DNA of 64,000 nt from PALSA-243 sp963743705 (lineage in GTDB: Bacteria; Acidobacteriota; Terriglobia; Bryobacterales; Bryobacteraceae), in contig CAVUQS010000014.1 in assembly GCA_963743705.1 (NCBI GenBank), forward strand, positions 496,001 to 560,000. Direction: 5' to 3'. Below, one piece after another: positions 1-8,562 of the stretch. Below the pieces are notes generated by a model that was not told the origin of the DNA, did not search any database, and saw only the letters and a list, made by a program, of their open reading frames with translations. The translations under genes were made by a program, and so were the position numbers. Numbering within the stretch: position 1 is the first letter of the stretch; each line of letters starts with the position of its first letter.

Positions 1-1273
1 AGGCGGTCATCCCGGCGGTGATGACACCAACCCAGAAGATCCAGGGCGCGTGATGGTTGGCGGCCAGGAGAATAGCATCCTTACTGAAGAATCCGGCAAA
101 CGGGGGCACCCCGGCGATGGCGACGGCGGCGCACATCATGGTGGCGAACGTCCATGGGATCTTCTTGCGCAGGCCTCCCATCTCGCGCATGTCTTGCTCG
201 CCGGACAACGCGTGAATTACGCTACCGGAACCGAGGAAGAGGAGCGCCTTGAAGAAGGCGTGCGTCATCAGGTGATAGATGCCGGCGGAAAACGCGCCGC
301 AACCGACGCCGACGAACATGTAGCCGAGCTGCGAAACGGTGGAATACGCAAAAACCTTCTTGATGTCGGTCTGCGCCATGCCGATGGTGGCCGCAAAAAA
401 CGCGGTGGCGATGCCGATGATGGCGATGACGTTCATCGCGTCGGGCGCATGCACATAAATGGGCCAGGAACGCGCGCACATGTAGACGCCGGCGGTGACC
501 ATGGTAGCGGCGTGGATGAGCGCGGAGACCGGTGTGGGACCCGCCATGGCGTCGGGCAGCCAGGTATAGAGCGGAATTTGCGCCGATTTGCCGCAGGCGC
601 CGACCAGAAGCAGCAGCCCGATGAGCGTCATGGTGGATTCGGGTACGCCGGCGGTCTGATGAAAGACCGTGCTGAAATCGAGCGACCCGAATTGCTTGAA
701 TATGTAGAACATCGCCAGCGAAAAACCGAAATCGCCAATGCGATTGACGATGAACGCCTTGTTGCCGGCGTTGGTGGCGAATTTCTTATCGAAGTAGAAC
801 CCGATCAGCAGGTAGCTGCACAAACCCACGCCTTCCCAACCGACGAACAGAACGAGGTAGTTCGACGCCAGGACGAGCGTAAGCATGAAGAACATGAACA
901 GGTTCAGATAGGCGAAGAACCTGTAATAGCCACCGAAATTCGGGCCATGCTCATGCGCCATGTAGCCAATGGAATAGATATGGATCAGCGAACCGATGCC
1001 GGTGACGATCAAAAGCATGATCGCGGTGAGGCGATCGACGGTGAAATCGCAGCCAACGTTGAACGCACCGCTCTGGATCCAGGTGAAATAGTGCTCGGTG
1101 TAGGGCGTGTTGAGATCGCCGAGGCCGGAGAGGGTTTTGAGGACCCAGAGGAACGCGGCCACGACGCTGCCGATGGCGAACACGTTGACCATGCTCTTCG
1201 AGAAACGGCGTCCGAAGATGCCGTTGATCAGGAAGCCGGCGAGCGGGAGGATGGGGATGAGCCAGAGTTGCAT
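1..1273 (-). CDS. nuoL: NADH-quinone oxidoreductase subunit L (NuoL), 3' end outside window
   Basis: Membrane-arm, antiporter-like subunit of respiratory complex I, which couples NADH:quinone electron transfer to ion pumping in the inner membrane. Reading the minus strand from ATG at 1273 gives MQLWLIPILPLAGF followed by repeated hydrophobic helices, with the family motifs GWEGVGLCSYLLIGF around residue 140 and LPDAMAGPTPVSALIHAAT around residue 230. The frame is open to base 1, giving about 424 of the roughly 620-650 residues usual for NuoL, so the last third lies beyond the edge. It follows nuoK, but an 80-base inverted repeat sits between them. nuoM and nuoN, if present, would lie further left. 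Identification is secure. Confidence 0.95.
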   Translation of the reverse strand, partial: MQLWLIPILPLAGFLINGIFGRRFSKSMVNVFAIGSVVAAFLWVLKTLSGLGDLNTPYTEHYFTWIQSGAFNVGCDFTVDRLTAIMLLIVTGIGSLIHIYSIGYMAHEHGPNFGGYYRFFAYLNLFMFFMLTLVLASNYLVLFVGWEGVGLCSYLLIGFYFDKKFATNAGNKAFIVNRIGDFGFSLAMFYIFKQFGSLDFSTVFHQTAGVPESTMTLIGLLLLVGACGKSAQIPLYTWLPDAMAGPTPVSALIHAATMVTAGVYMCARSWPIYVHAPDAMNVIAIIGIATAFFAATIGMAQTDIKKVFAYSTVSQLGYMFVGVGCGAFSAGIYHLMTHAFFKALLFLGSGSVIHALSGEQDMREMGGLRKKIPWTFATMMCAAVAIAGVPPFAGFFSKDAILLAANHHAPWIFWVGVITAGMTA

Positions 1274-1290
1274 GGGTTAGAGAAGCCGAC

Positions 1291-1370
1291 CTTTTGACGC
1301 AGAGGCGCAGAGACGCAGAGAGCCTCTTATATGCTGTTTTTCTCCGCGTCTCCGCGTCTCTGCGTCAAAG
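1291..1370. repeat. Long inverted repeat between nuoK and nuoL
   Basis: Two arms of about 32 bases, cttttgacgcagaggcgcag... on the left and ...cgtctctgcgtcaaag on the right, are imperfect reverse complements around a short A/T-rich centre. The arms are built from a GCAGAGACGC-type unit. RNA from this region should fold into a long hairpin inside the nuo message. It could moderate nuoL expression, stabilise the upstream message, or be a mobile palindromic repeat. There is no clean T-run after the stem on the minus strand, so a simple terminator is not shown. Confidence 0.8.
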
Positions 1371-1380
1371 ATCATAAGTC

Positions 1381-1689
1381 TTAATCTTTCATGGAGCTTA
1401 CTTCGTCGATATTTAGCGTCTGACGGTTTTTGAAGACGGTCAGGATGATCGCCAGGCCTACGGCGGCTTCGGCGGCGGCTACTACCATAACGAAGAAGGC
1501 GAAGAGGTGGCCGTTGACTTCCTTGAATTGGTAGGAGAAGGTTACGAAGCTCAGGTTGACAGCGTTGAGCATCAGCTCGATCGACATGAAGACGGTGATG
1601 ATGCTGCGGCGGAAGATGAAGCCGGCTACGCCTAGGGTGAACAGGATCGCGCTCAGAACCAAATACCAGGAAACCGGGACGCCGGACAT
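1381..1689 (-). CDS. nuoK: NADH-quinone oxidoreductase subunit K (NuoK)
   Basis: Small membrane subunit of complex I (102 aa, normal length) with three predicted transmembrane helices. The family signature FMSIELMLNAVNLSFVTFS includes the conserved glutamate of helix 2, and a second conserved glutamate lies in VVAAAEAAVGLAI in helix 3; both are part of the proton path in the known family. The ATG at 1689 overlaps the stop of nuoJ by one base, indicating translational coupling. Its own stop is followed by the inverted repeat that precedes nuoL. Confidence 0.96.
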   Translation of the reverse strand: MSGVPVSWYLVLSAILFTLGVAGFIFRRSIITVFMSIELMLNAVNLSFVTFSYQFKEVNGHLFAFFVMVVAAAEAAVGLAIILTVFKNRQTLNIDEVSSMKD

Positions 1690-2189
1690 TAATCGAGCTC
1701 CTTTCGCGCCAAGACTACGGCGCCGATGATCGCGATCAGGACCAGGAGCGAGGTGATTTCGAAGGGCAGCAAATAAGTGGTGAAGAGCGCGCGGCCGACG
1801 GCCAAGGCCGTGCCGCCCTGGAAGGCGCCGAACTTCACGATGGGGTTATCCGGATACCAGCGCTGGACGAAATAGGCGAGCGGCACCAGCAGCAGGATCA
1901 ACAGCAATCCGCCCAGAGCGCCGGGGATCACGGAACGCCCGCGTGGGCCTTCGGCGCCGGCGTTCAAAAGCATGATGACGAAGATGAACAGCACCATGAT
2001 GGCGCCGGCGTAGACGATTAACTGGGCGGCGGCGATGAATTCCGCGCCGAGCAGGAGATAGAGCACGGCGAGCGAGCCCATGACTCCGACCAGAGAGAGC
2101 GCGCTCGAAATGGGATGGGTCTGCACCACCACGTTGATGGCGCAGACTACCGCGATGATTGCGAAGACCAGAAAGAGAATGACGTCCAT
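1689..2189 (-). CDS. nuoJ: NADH-quinone oxidoreductase subunit J (NuoJ)
   Basis: Membrane subunit of complex I (166 aa) with five predicted helices. The segment AAQLIVYAGAIMVLFIFVIM carries the conserved glycine and tyrosine of helix 3, where the family has a pi-bulge. It starts one base after the nuoH stop and overlaps nuoK by one base. In the common nuoA-N order, nuoI (the 2x[4Fe-4S] ferredoxin-like subunit) would lie between nuoH and nuoJ. Here the two genes abut directly, so nuoI has been lost from or never occupied this position. Confidence 0.95.
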   Translation of the reverse strand: MDVILFLVFAIIAVVCAINVVVQTHPISSALSLVGVMGSLAVLYLLLGAEFIAAAQLIVYAGAIMVLFIFVIMLLNAGAEGPRGRSVIPGALGGLLLILLLVPLAYFVQRWYPDNPIVKFGAFQGGTALAVGRALFTTYLLPFEITSLLVLIAIIGAVVLARKELD

Positions 2190-2190
2190 T

Positions 2191-3384
2191 TCACGAAAAC
2201 CAGGCGACCAGGAAGCCGGTCACCAGCAGATTCAACATTGCCACCGGGAACATGAATTTCCAAGCAAAGCTCATCAACTGGTCGTACCGGAATCGCGGAA
2301 GAGTAGCGCGAATCCACATGAATGCGAAGAGAATGCTGCCGGTCTTGGCGATAAACCAGAATAGCGGCAACAGCCAAGACTGAACCATGGGCAAAGCAAA
2401 AACGCCGGCGACGATGAGGAATAGAACGCCAAAGACAGGGTAGGAACGCTTATCGCGCGCGCGGGCGGCATTGGCCGCGTGATAAAAGAGCGCGAGCGCG
2501 GCTAAGAGGAAAATGGCCGTGGGGACGTAATTGGAACCGAAGCGCACCGGGAACAAGGGCATCCATCCGCCGAGGAAAAGAATCGACGCCATGGCGCTGA
2601 CGGTCACCATGTTGGCGTATTCCGCCATGAAGAACGCAGCGAACTTCATGCTGCTGTATTCGGTGTGGAAGCCAGCGACAAGCTCGTTTTCGGCTTCGGG
2701 CAGATCGAAGGGCACGCGGTTGGTTTCGGCGAAGGCGGCGATGAGAAAGAGGATGAAGCTGAAAATCTGCGGGAAGGGCCCGCGCAGAACGTTCCAGTGA
2801 ATGATGCTGCCGGCCTGCGATTCCACGATGCCGCGCAGGCTGAGCGTGTTGGAAAGCAGCAGAGGCGCCGCGATAGCGAGCGACATGGGCAGCTCATAGC
2901 TGATCATCTGCGCCGAACTGCGCAATCCGCCGAGCAGAGAATATTTATTGTTGGAGGACCAGCCTGCCAGCGCGATGCCATACACGCCCATGGACGAGAC
3001 AGCGAGGATGAAAAGCACGCCGATGTTGAGATCGGTAAGTTGCATCCAGGTGGGGTGGCCGGCGACAGTGATGGTGGGCCCGAAGGGAATCACGGCGATG
3101 GAGATCAACGCCATGAACACCGCAAGGAACGGCGCCAACAGATAAAAGAATGTGTTGGCGTAGGGCGGCATCATGTCTTCTTTGGTGATGAGCTTGATGA
3201 CGTCCGCGAGGGGCTGCAGCAGACCGTGCCAGCCAACGTTGTAAGGACCGGGCCGCACCTGCACGTGCGCGATGACTTTGCGCTCGACCCACTGCAGATA
3301 TGCCAGCACGTGCATGAGCACGCCCATGACGATCGCGATCTTGATCAGCGCGATGACGTAGTAGTTGTCAAGCAGGCTCGTCAT
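2191..3384 (-). CDS. nuoH: NADH-quinone oxidoreductase subunit H (NuoH)
   Basis: Membrane subunit that joins the peripheral and membrane arms of complex I and helps form the quinone channel. The 397-residue product has about eight helices and shows the family motifs WVERKVIAHVQVRPGPYNVG near residue 35 and PFDLPEAENELVAGFHTEYS near residue 225, whose acidic residues lie in the E-channel. It overlaps the end of nuoG by four bases and is followed at once by nuoJ. The length is slightly above the usual 330-350 aa, because of extra loop and C-terminal sequence. Confidence 0.96.
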   Translation of the reverse strand: MTSLLDNYYVIALIKIAIVMGVLMHVLAYLQWVERKVIAHVQVRPGPYNVGWHGLLQPLADVIKLITKEDMMPPYANTFFYLLAPFLAVFMALISIAVIPFGPTITVAGHPTWMQLTDLNIGVLFILAVSSMGVYGIALAGWSSNNKYSLLGGLRSSAQMISYELPMSLAIAAPLLLSNTLSLRGIVESQAGSIIHWNVLRGPFPQIFSFILFLIAAFAETNRVPFDLPEAENELVAGFHTEYSSMKFAAFFMAEYANMVTVSAMASILFLGGWMPLFPVRFGSNYVPTAIFLLAALALFYHAANAARARDKRSYPVFGVLFLIVAGVFALPMVQSWLLPLFWFIAKTGSILFAFMWIRATLPRFRYDQLMSFAWKFMFPVAMLNLLVTGFLVAWFS

Positions 3385-5429
3385 TGACGGTGGTGGCTTT
3401 CCAAAACTGAATGCAGAATCTTAGAATAACGCCCCAACGTTCCCGAGTCGAATAGTCCATTGTGATCGGAGCGGATGAGATCGGGCCGCGGCGCGACGCC
3501 GACTCGTCCATTGACCGGGCTGGTTTGCGCGGCGCCACCGACAGCGATCACGGGAGCGGGAATATCGTAACCGTGGACGTTCTTGCGGATCTCATCGAAG
3601 ACCACATCCGGGACCCAGGGGCCTACCGCCTGGGCGACGCCCATCTCGCGCGCCAGGAAGCCCATGATTTCGAGGTCGGACTTGGCGCCCATGGTGTTGA
3701 TGGCCTTCTTGAGGCGCTGCACCTCGCCGCTGACGTTGGTGATAGTGCCGTTCTTTTCGTACGCACTGGCGGAAGGGAGGACGATGTCGGCCTGTTGAGC
3801 AGTTTCGGTGAGGAACATATCCTGGACGACGAGGAACCCGGCACGCTTGGGAGAACCGGACTGGTAGGGATTTTCGCCGAGTACCCACATGACATCGAGG
3901 TTCGCGGCCAACATCTCATCCAGGCTCATGCCAGCGCCGGTGGCCTGCCCGGCGGCATTCAGAGCCATGTCGAACGCTCCGCGCGAATTGGAGTAATCGA
4001 GCAGGCAGATGTATTTGACGGAAATGCCGAGAGACTCGCCGAACTCGACCAGCTTTTGAACGTCGGCGCCCTTGATGGAGTCATCGAAGAGAACGACCAA
4101 TTCCGGCTCGGACTTGAGCTTGTCGCGCATGCCTTCGAGCGCATCGAGGCCGCCGGCGCGCACGCTGAGAGTGGAGTAGCTGTCTTCGCGGACGGGCTTG
4201 GCGGTGGCGACGTAGACGTGGGCCTGATGATGGCGATAATTGGCGCGGATCTGGAACGACAGCAGCGGATGTTCGAGGGCGAGGTCGGCGCCGAGGATCA
4301 GGAAGGCTTTGCGGTCGTATAGATCGGCGACGGTGGCGAGTTGGCCGGTCTTGCCGCTGAGAGCATCGAGCAGGCTAGAGACATCGCCGGTGCGGCGATG
4401 ATCGATATTGTTGGTGCGCAGAATCTCGCGCGAGAACTTGTGAAGGTAATAATTCTCTTCGTTGCTGGTGTGGTTGGAGCCCACGACTCCGAACGCGCCG
4501 CCATCGGCGAGCGTCTGATTGAACTTCTTGGCGACGGCAGATAACGCCTTGGCCCAGGAGACTTCCTCGAGCTTGCCGTTGACGCGCATCAGCGGCGCCT
4601 GGAGACGCTCAGCGTGATCGTAGAAATCGAAAGCGTAGCGGCCCTTGATGCAGAGGAATTCGCCGTTGATGCCGGAATGATCGCGATTGTTGCCGCGAAT
4701 GATCTGGTCGTTGCGCGTGCCCAGCGTGGTCTTGCAGCCATCGGCACAGTGAGTGCAGATGGTGCCGACGTGGGTCATCTCCCAGGGACGCGTCTTATAG
4801 CGATACGCGCCGCTGGTGAGGGCGCCGACGGGGCAGATGTCGATGCACATGCCGCATTCGTCGCACTCGAGATGATCGCCAACGTTGGGAGCGATTTCGG
4901 AAACCGCGCCGCGGTTGATGACGCCCAGGGCGCCGACGCCCATGCCTTCATTGCAGACGCGCACGCAGCGGAAGCAGAGGATGCAGCGCGGCGCATCGAA
5001 ATAGACCACCGGCGAATACTGCTTTTCGGGCGTATGGATCTTGATTTCGGTGTAGCGGCTCTCACCGGCGCCGTAGCGGAACACCATGTCCTGCAATTCG
5101 CACTCGCCGCCCTTATCGCAGACGGGGCAATCGAGAGGGTGGTTGGTGAGGAGATATTCGAGCGTGTACTTGCGGGCCTCCGCCACCTGTTTAGTTTCGG
5201 AGCGGACGACCATGCCTTCGGCCACTGGGAGGGTGCATGCCGTTTGCATCTTCGGCATCTTTTCCACTTCGACCAGGCACATGCGGCAGGCGGCCGCCAG
5301 CGAATAACCTTCGTAATAGCAGAACGCGGGGATCTCGACGCCGGCCTGTTTGGCGGCATCGATTACGAAAGTTCCCGGCGCGGCCTGGATCTCGCGGCCG
5401 TCGAGCGTAAATTTGACGAGGTCGGGCAT
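3381..5429 (-). CDS. nuoG: NADH-quinone oxidoreductase subunit G (NuoG)
   Basis: Largest peripheral-arm subunit of complex I, carrying several iron-sulfur clusters between NuoF and NuoI. The N-terminus holds the [2Fe-2S] ligands in FCYYEGYSLAAACRMCLVE, then the His/Cys cluster NHPLDCPVCDKGGECELQD, and two CxxCxxC ferredoxin sets (CILCFRCVRVC and CDECGMCIDIC). Near residue 230 there is CxxCxxxC-x27-C, the pattern of the optional N7 cluster found in E. coli and Thermus. The rest is the degenerate molybdopterin-oxidoreductase fold. At 682 aa it is shorter than E. coli NuoG. It shares one base with nuoF upstream and overlaps nuoH downstream. Confidence 0.96.
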   Translation of the reverse strand: MPDLVKFTLDGREIQAAPGTFVIDAAKQAGVEIPAFCYYEGYSLAAACRMCLVEVEKMPKMQTACTLPVAEGMVVRSETKQVAEARKYTLEYLLTNHPLDCPVCDKGGECELQDMVFRYGAGESRYTEIKIHTPEKQYSPVVYFDAPRCILCFRCVRVCNEGMGVGALGVINRGAVSEIAPNVGDHLECDECGMCIDICPVGALTSGAYRYKTRPWEMTHVGTICTHCADGCKTTLGTRNDQIIRGNNRDHSGINGEFLCIKGRYAFDFYDHAERLQAPLMRVNGKLEEVSWAKALSAVAKKFNQTLADGGAFGVVGSNHTSNEENYYLHKFSREILRTNNIDHRRTGDVSSLLDALSGKTGQLATVADLYDRKAFLILGADLALEHPLLSFQIRANYRHHQAHVYVATAKPVREDSYSTLSVRAGGLDALEGMRDKLKSEPELVVLFDDSIKGADVQKLVEFGESLGISVKYICLLDYSNSRGAFDMALNAAGQATGAGMSLDEMLAANLDVMWVLGENPYQSGSPKRAGFLVVQDMFLTETAQQADIVLPSASAYEKNGTITNVSGEVQRLKKAINTMGAKSDLEIMGFLAREMGVAQAVGPWVPDVVFDEIRKNVHGYDIPAPVIAVGGAAQTSPVNGRVGVAPRPDLIRSDHNGLFDSGTLGRYSKILHSVLESHHRQ

Positions 5430-6742
5430 TACACTGTCACCAATTGGTTCGCACGTTCGGACGGGGCCGGTCCATGCTTCAGGTAGTCTTCGAATTCACC
5501 GCGCCACTTCACGACGATGGATTCGATGGGGAGCGCGGCGGCGTCGCCTAGCGGGCAGAAGGTGCGGCCGAGCATGTTGCGCGAAAGATCGCCGAGCAAG
5601 TCGATGTCTTCGCGGCGGCCGTAGCCATCGTGGAAACGGGTGAGAATTTTGCGAATCCAGGTGGTGCCTTCACGGCACGGGATGCACCATCCGCAGCTTT
5701 CGTGGGCATAGAACCGGATGATGCGCAAGGCGGCCTTGACCATGCAGGTGTCTTCATCCATGATGACGACGCCGCCGGAACCGAGCATGCTCTTGCGGGC
5801 GACCATGGAATCGTAATCCATGGTGGCGCCGACGCACTCTTCGGCGGTGAGCACGGGGCAGGACGATCCGCCGGGGATGAAGGCTTTGAGCTTTTTGCCG
5901 TTGCGGATGCCGCCGCCGACTTCTTCGATCATCTGGTCAACGGGGAACCCGAGCCGCAGTTCGTAAACACCGGGCTTGTTGACGTGGCCAGTGAGGCAGG
6001 TGAGCTTGGTGCCGCCGGCTTTGGGCACGCCGAGATCGGCGAAAGCCTTGCCGCCATCCATGATGATGGGCGGAACGGCGCAGAACGTCTCGACATTGTT
6101 GAGCACCGTGGGGCACTGGAATGCGCCGACGACGGCGGGAAACGGCGGGCGGATGCGCGGAATGCCGCGCTTGCCTTCGAGCGATTCGAGCAGCGCCGAT
6201 TCCTCGCCGCACTCGTAAGCGCCGGCGCCGGAGTGGGCGTAAAGATCGAAATCGAAGCCGGTGCCCTGAATATTTTTCCCGAGCCAACCCTTGGCGTACG
6301 CCTCGGCGATGGCTTTTTCCATGATTTCGATTAGGTAGCGATACTCGCCGCGGATGTAGACCCAGCCTTTGTGCGCATCGACGGCAAGGCCCGCGATGAG
6401 CACGCCTTCGATGAGCAGGTGCGGGTCATACTCCATCAGCACGCGGTCTTTGCAGGTGCCGGGCTCGCTCTCATCGGCGTTGACGACGATGTACTTGGGC
6501 TTGGGCGAACTGCGGGGCACGAAGCCCCACTTCATGCCGGTAGGGAAGCCTGCGCCGCCGCGGCCGCGGAGATTCGAAATCTTGACCTCGTTGATAATCT
6601 CATCCGGCTTCATGCCGGAGGCCTTGATGAACGCTTTATAGCCGTCGTTGGCGAGATAGGTATCGATGGAAGCCGAATTCGCGAGGCCGAAGCGGCGCGT
6701 CAAGACCCTGGTTTCGAGCGGGCTAGGTTCGTTATAGAGCAT
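5429..6742 (-). CDS. nuoF: NADH-quinone oxidoreductase subunit F (NuoF)
   Basis: Catalytic NADH-oxidising subunit of complex I (437 aa). It shows the FMN/NADH-binding segment NLRGRGGAGFPTGMKWGF near residue 58, the loop HSGAGAYECGEESALLES near residue 170, and the [4Fe-4S] N3 ligands in ESCGWCIPCREG with the fourth cysteine in RTFCPLGD near the C-terminus. These match the family closely. It sits 21 bases after nuoE and its stop overlaps the nuoG start by one base. Together nuoE, nuoF and nuoG encode the complete NADH dehydrogenase module. Confidence 0.97.
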   Translation of the reverse strand: MLYNEPSPLETRVLTRRFGLANSASIDTYLANDGYKAFIKASGMKPDEIINEVKISNLRGRGGAGFPTGMKWGFVPRSSPKPKYIVVNADESEPGTCKDRVLMEYDPHLLIEGVLIAGLAVDAHKGWVYIRGEYRYLIEIMEKAIAEAYAKGWLGKNIQGTGFDFDLYAHSGAGAYECGEESALLESLEGKRGIPRIRPPFPAVVGAFQCPTVLNNVETFCAVPPIIMDGGKAFADLGVPKAGGTKLTCLTGHVNKPGVYELRLGFPVDQMIEEVGGGIRNGKKLKAFIPGGSSCPVLTAEECVGATMDYDSMVARKSMLGSGGVVIMDEDTCMVKAALRIIRFYAHESCGWCIPCREGTTWIRKILTRFHDGYGRREDIDLLGDLSRNMLGRTFCPLGDAAALPIESIVVKWRGEFEDYLKHGPAPSERANQLVTV

Positions 6743-6763
6743 GGGGCTTCCGTATCATCCTGG

Positions 6764-7246
6764 CTACTGCTTCTTCCTCAGGCCGTCGAGAATCTCATCC
6801 AGCTTTTCCGGGGTCACGAAGTGGTGGAAATCGTAATTCACCTGAATGGCCGGGGCCCAGGAGCAGGCGCCGATGCATTCGACCTCTTCGAGCGAGATCA
6901 GGCCATCGGCGGTAGCTTCGCGGTGTCCGACGCCTAGCTTTTGGCAGGCATGTTCCCAGAGCTTGTCGCCATCCCACAGCAGACAACTGATGTTGGTACA
7001 GATCTGGACGTGATACTTTCCCCACGGTTTTTTGTGGAGCATGGAGTAATACGTCAGGACCTCATTGACGGCCAGGGGCGTGACGCCGACGCGCTTGGCG
7101 ATCTCTTCAATGAGCTCGTCGGTCACGTGGCCGATTTCATCCTGCGCATACATCAGCATGGGGATCATGGCGGCGCGCTGACGGCCTTCCGGGTAGCTCG
7201 TGAGGAGCTTGGCGAAGCGGGCTTCGAGCTCGGGAGAAAAGGTCAT
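6764..7246 (-). CDS. nuoE: NADH-quinone oxidoreductase subunit E (NuoE)
   Basis: 24-kDa-type thioredoxin-fold [2Fe-2S] subunit of the NADH dehydrogenase module (160 aa, normal length). The four ligands appear as CTNISC (C-x4-C) and CIGAC (C-x3-C), about 40 residues apart. It is the first gene of the second nuo transcription unit, and a sigma-70-like promoter ends 86 bases upstream. It is separated from nuoD by about 1.3 kb of unrelated sequence, an unusual break in what is normally a continuous operon. Confidence 0.96.
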   Translation of the reverse strand: MTFSPELEARFAKLLTSYPEGRQRAAMIPMLMYAQDEIGHVTDELIEEIAKRVGVTPLAVNEVLTYYSMLHKKPWGKYHVQICTNISCLLWDGDKLWEHACQKLGVGHREATADGLISLEEVECIGACSWAPAIQVNYDFHHFVTPEKLDEILDGLRKKQ

Positions 7247-7331
7247 GGCAGACTCGTCTACGCTTGCGTACGCACGGCGGCCACACGCGTCGTCGCAACG
7301 TACAAGTGCAGAATGTGGCGGCTCAACCTTG

Positions 7332-7361
7332 ACTATAGTCGGTTGAAAACTTAGGTGTCAA
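7332..7361 (-). promoter_or_regulatory. Promoter of nuoEFGHJKL, near-copy of the nuoA promoter
   Basis: On the minus strand, TTGACA (7361-7356), an 18-base spacer and TATAGT (7337-7332) form a strong sigma-70-like promoter. It is followed by CAAGGTTGAGCCGCC, which is identical at the nuoA promoter. The predicted start is near 7325, leaving a leader of about 80 bases. GGTTGA and TCAACC half-sites flank the spacer and could bind a regulator. Confidence 0.85.
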
Positions 7362-7431
7362 CCGACACGCTTGCGCGGGTTTCCAGAGTGGTTCCGCGGG
7401 GCCGTCAGGATTTTGCCGGAATGGATGGCCG

Positions 7432-8123
7432 TTAAGCGGCGCGCTGGCCTCCCGCGGCTTTCGAAGACCGCCCGGGGCCGCGATTGACGAGCTGAAGCGC
7501 GGCGGAAATGCGATTGTGGCGGTCGATGAGACGGGCGATTCCGGAAGTCCGAATAAACGAAGTGGCCGTGGGCGGAAGCGGGGAGGAAATCGTCGCCAGG
7601 ATGGTAGGTTTCACCCTGGCTGGCGGCGTGTTGCGTAAGGAGAATGGCTTCCTGCTGGGCGACGGCGTGTGCTTCGCGGCGGGCTTGCTGCAGAGACGCG
7701 AGGGCGGCCGTGTTCTTTTGGATGGCGCGATGGATGCGCTGCTCGTAGAGGGTAATGAGGGCGAGGAATTTCGACTGCTCGACCCAGGTCGCGCCTTCGG
7801 CGAGGGCGTTATCGATTTCGGGGTCGCCGGATTGCGGTTTCGCCGGCGTGGCGGTTGATGCCTTCGGCGAAGATATTGTTCTCGATGGCGCGGGCGCGCT
7901 TGAGACGCCAGCGGTCCTCGGCGATCGATTGCACGATGTCGGTTTCCTGAGCGCCGACGGGAGCGAGCTCGGCGCGGTAGGCCTGGCAGTGGGCGCGGAA
8001 GGCTTCAGATTCCTCGGGGGTGTGGATGTGGACCTTGCTGGTGAGGCCATGGCGGAAGGCGTTGAAGCTGGCGCGGCGCTTGCCGGCGGGGGTGCGCGGG
8101 CCGGTGGAAGGGTGATTGGTCAT
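7432..8123 (-). pseudogene. Frameshifted 'TGPxTPxGK' family protein gene
   Basis: The N-terminal part, from ATG at 8123, contains STGPRTPAGKRRASFNAFRH, a motif I recognise from a large uncharacterised family abundant in Solibacter-like acidobacteria; its function is unknown. The reading frame then stops at 7809, but the expected helical continuation (YEQRIHRAIQKNTAALASLQ) is in another frame. A third frame carries the C-terminal IDRHNRISAALQL up to the stop at 7432. At least two frame changes, near 7845 and 7555, break the gene. It lies between nuoD and nuoE. Either a real pseudogene or an assembly error is possible. Confidence 0.7.
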
Positions 8124-8250
8124 GGTGGACGGGCTCCTAGTCTTATTATGCGGAGGGTGGTGGTAATTTCTGGCGCGGTGCTGGCGGTAAGTGATTGAGG
8201 GGATTTGGGTTGGTAAATTTTAAGAATGTGTCACCGGATTCGAGGCAGCG

Positions 8251-8286
8251 CCGGGCAGAAGCCCGGACGGCAGCCCAAAAGGGCTG
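8251..8286. repeat. Pair of REP-like hairpins
   Basis: Two adjacent perfect inverted repeats are present: CCGGGC-AGAA-GCCCGG (8251-8266) and CAGCCC-AAAA-GGGCTG (8271-8286), followed by GCCCCAC. The same layout of short hairpin then CCC(C/T)AC recurs at 19763, 25451 and 37724, suggesting a dispersed palindromic repeat family. Confidence 0.65.
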
Positions 8287-8320
8287 GCCCCACGGGCGAA
8301 TCCTGTAACATACTGGGGAT

Positions 8321-8548
8321 ATGAAAGTGGCGGAACGCGGACGGGTAACTATTCCCAAGGAGATTCGCGATCAGTTTGGCATCGGCGCGAAGAGCGAGGT
8401 GGAGTTTCGCGTGGTGAGAGGATCTATAGTCCTCAGGAAGATTCCCGAACTGAATGTAGCGGCGTGGAAGGGCCGTTGCGGCACCACATTCGCGAAGCTG
8501 GGGTATGCGTCTGTGGATCGATACATTGAGGACATTCGCGGACGATGA
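8321..8548 (+). CDS. AbrB/MazE-type antitoxin, toxin missing
   Basis: A 75-residue protein with an N-terminal SpoVT-AbrB DNA-binding domain: VAERGRVTIPKEIRDQFGI, then an acidic/hydrophobic strand region, and a C-terminal tail (YASVDRYIEDIRGR) of the kind that binds a PIN toxin. Such antitoxins neutralise VapC ribonucleases and repress their own operon. Here the stop overlaps ATG at 8545 in the usual ATGA arrangement, but the following frame encodes only MIAAS before a stop where nuoD ends. The partner toxin is therefore gone. Whether this orphan still represses anything is unknown. Confidence 0.85.
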   Translation: MKVAERGRVTIPKEIRDQFGIGAKSEVEFRVVRGSIVLRKIPELNVAAWKGRCGTTFAKLGYASVDRYIEDIRGR

Positions 8549-8562
8549 TCGCGGCGTCTTAG
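8545..8562 (+). pseudogene. First five codons of a lost PIN toxin gene
   Basis: ATG overlapping the antitoxin stop begins MIAAS and ends at TAG (8560-8562). VapC toxins often begin with MIA followed by the DxS/N catalytic motif, so this looks like the start of a toxin gene cut off exactly where the antisense nuoD stop codon begins. This is inferred from gene order; five codons prove nothing alone. Confidence 0.45.

Noticed and set aside
50..1297. Plus-strand open frame of 415 codons
   Set aside because: It is antisense to nuoL, rich in Asp/Glu/Arg/His without domains; the minus strand clearly encodes NuoL.
2665..3387. Plus-strand open frame of 240 codons across nuoH
   Set aside because: Shadow of NuoH, which has all family motifs on the minus strand.
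4614..5486. Plus-strand 290-codon frame
   Set aside because: Low-complexity Ala/Asp/His text antisense to nuoG; no family.
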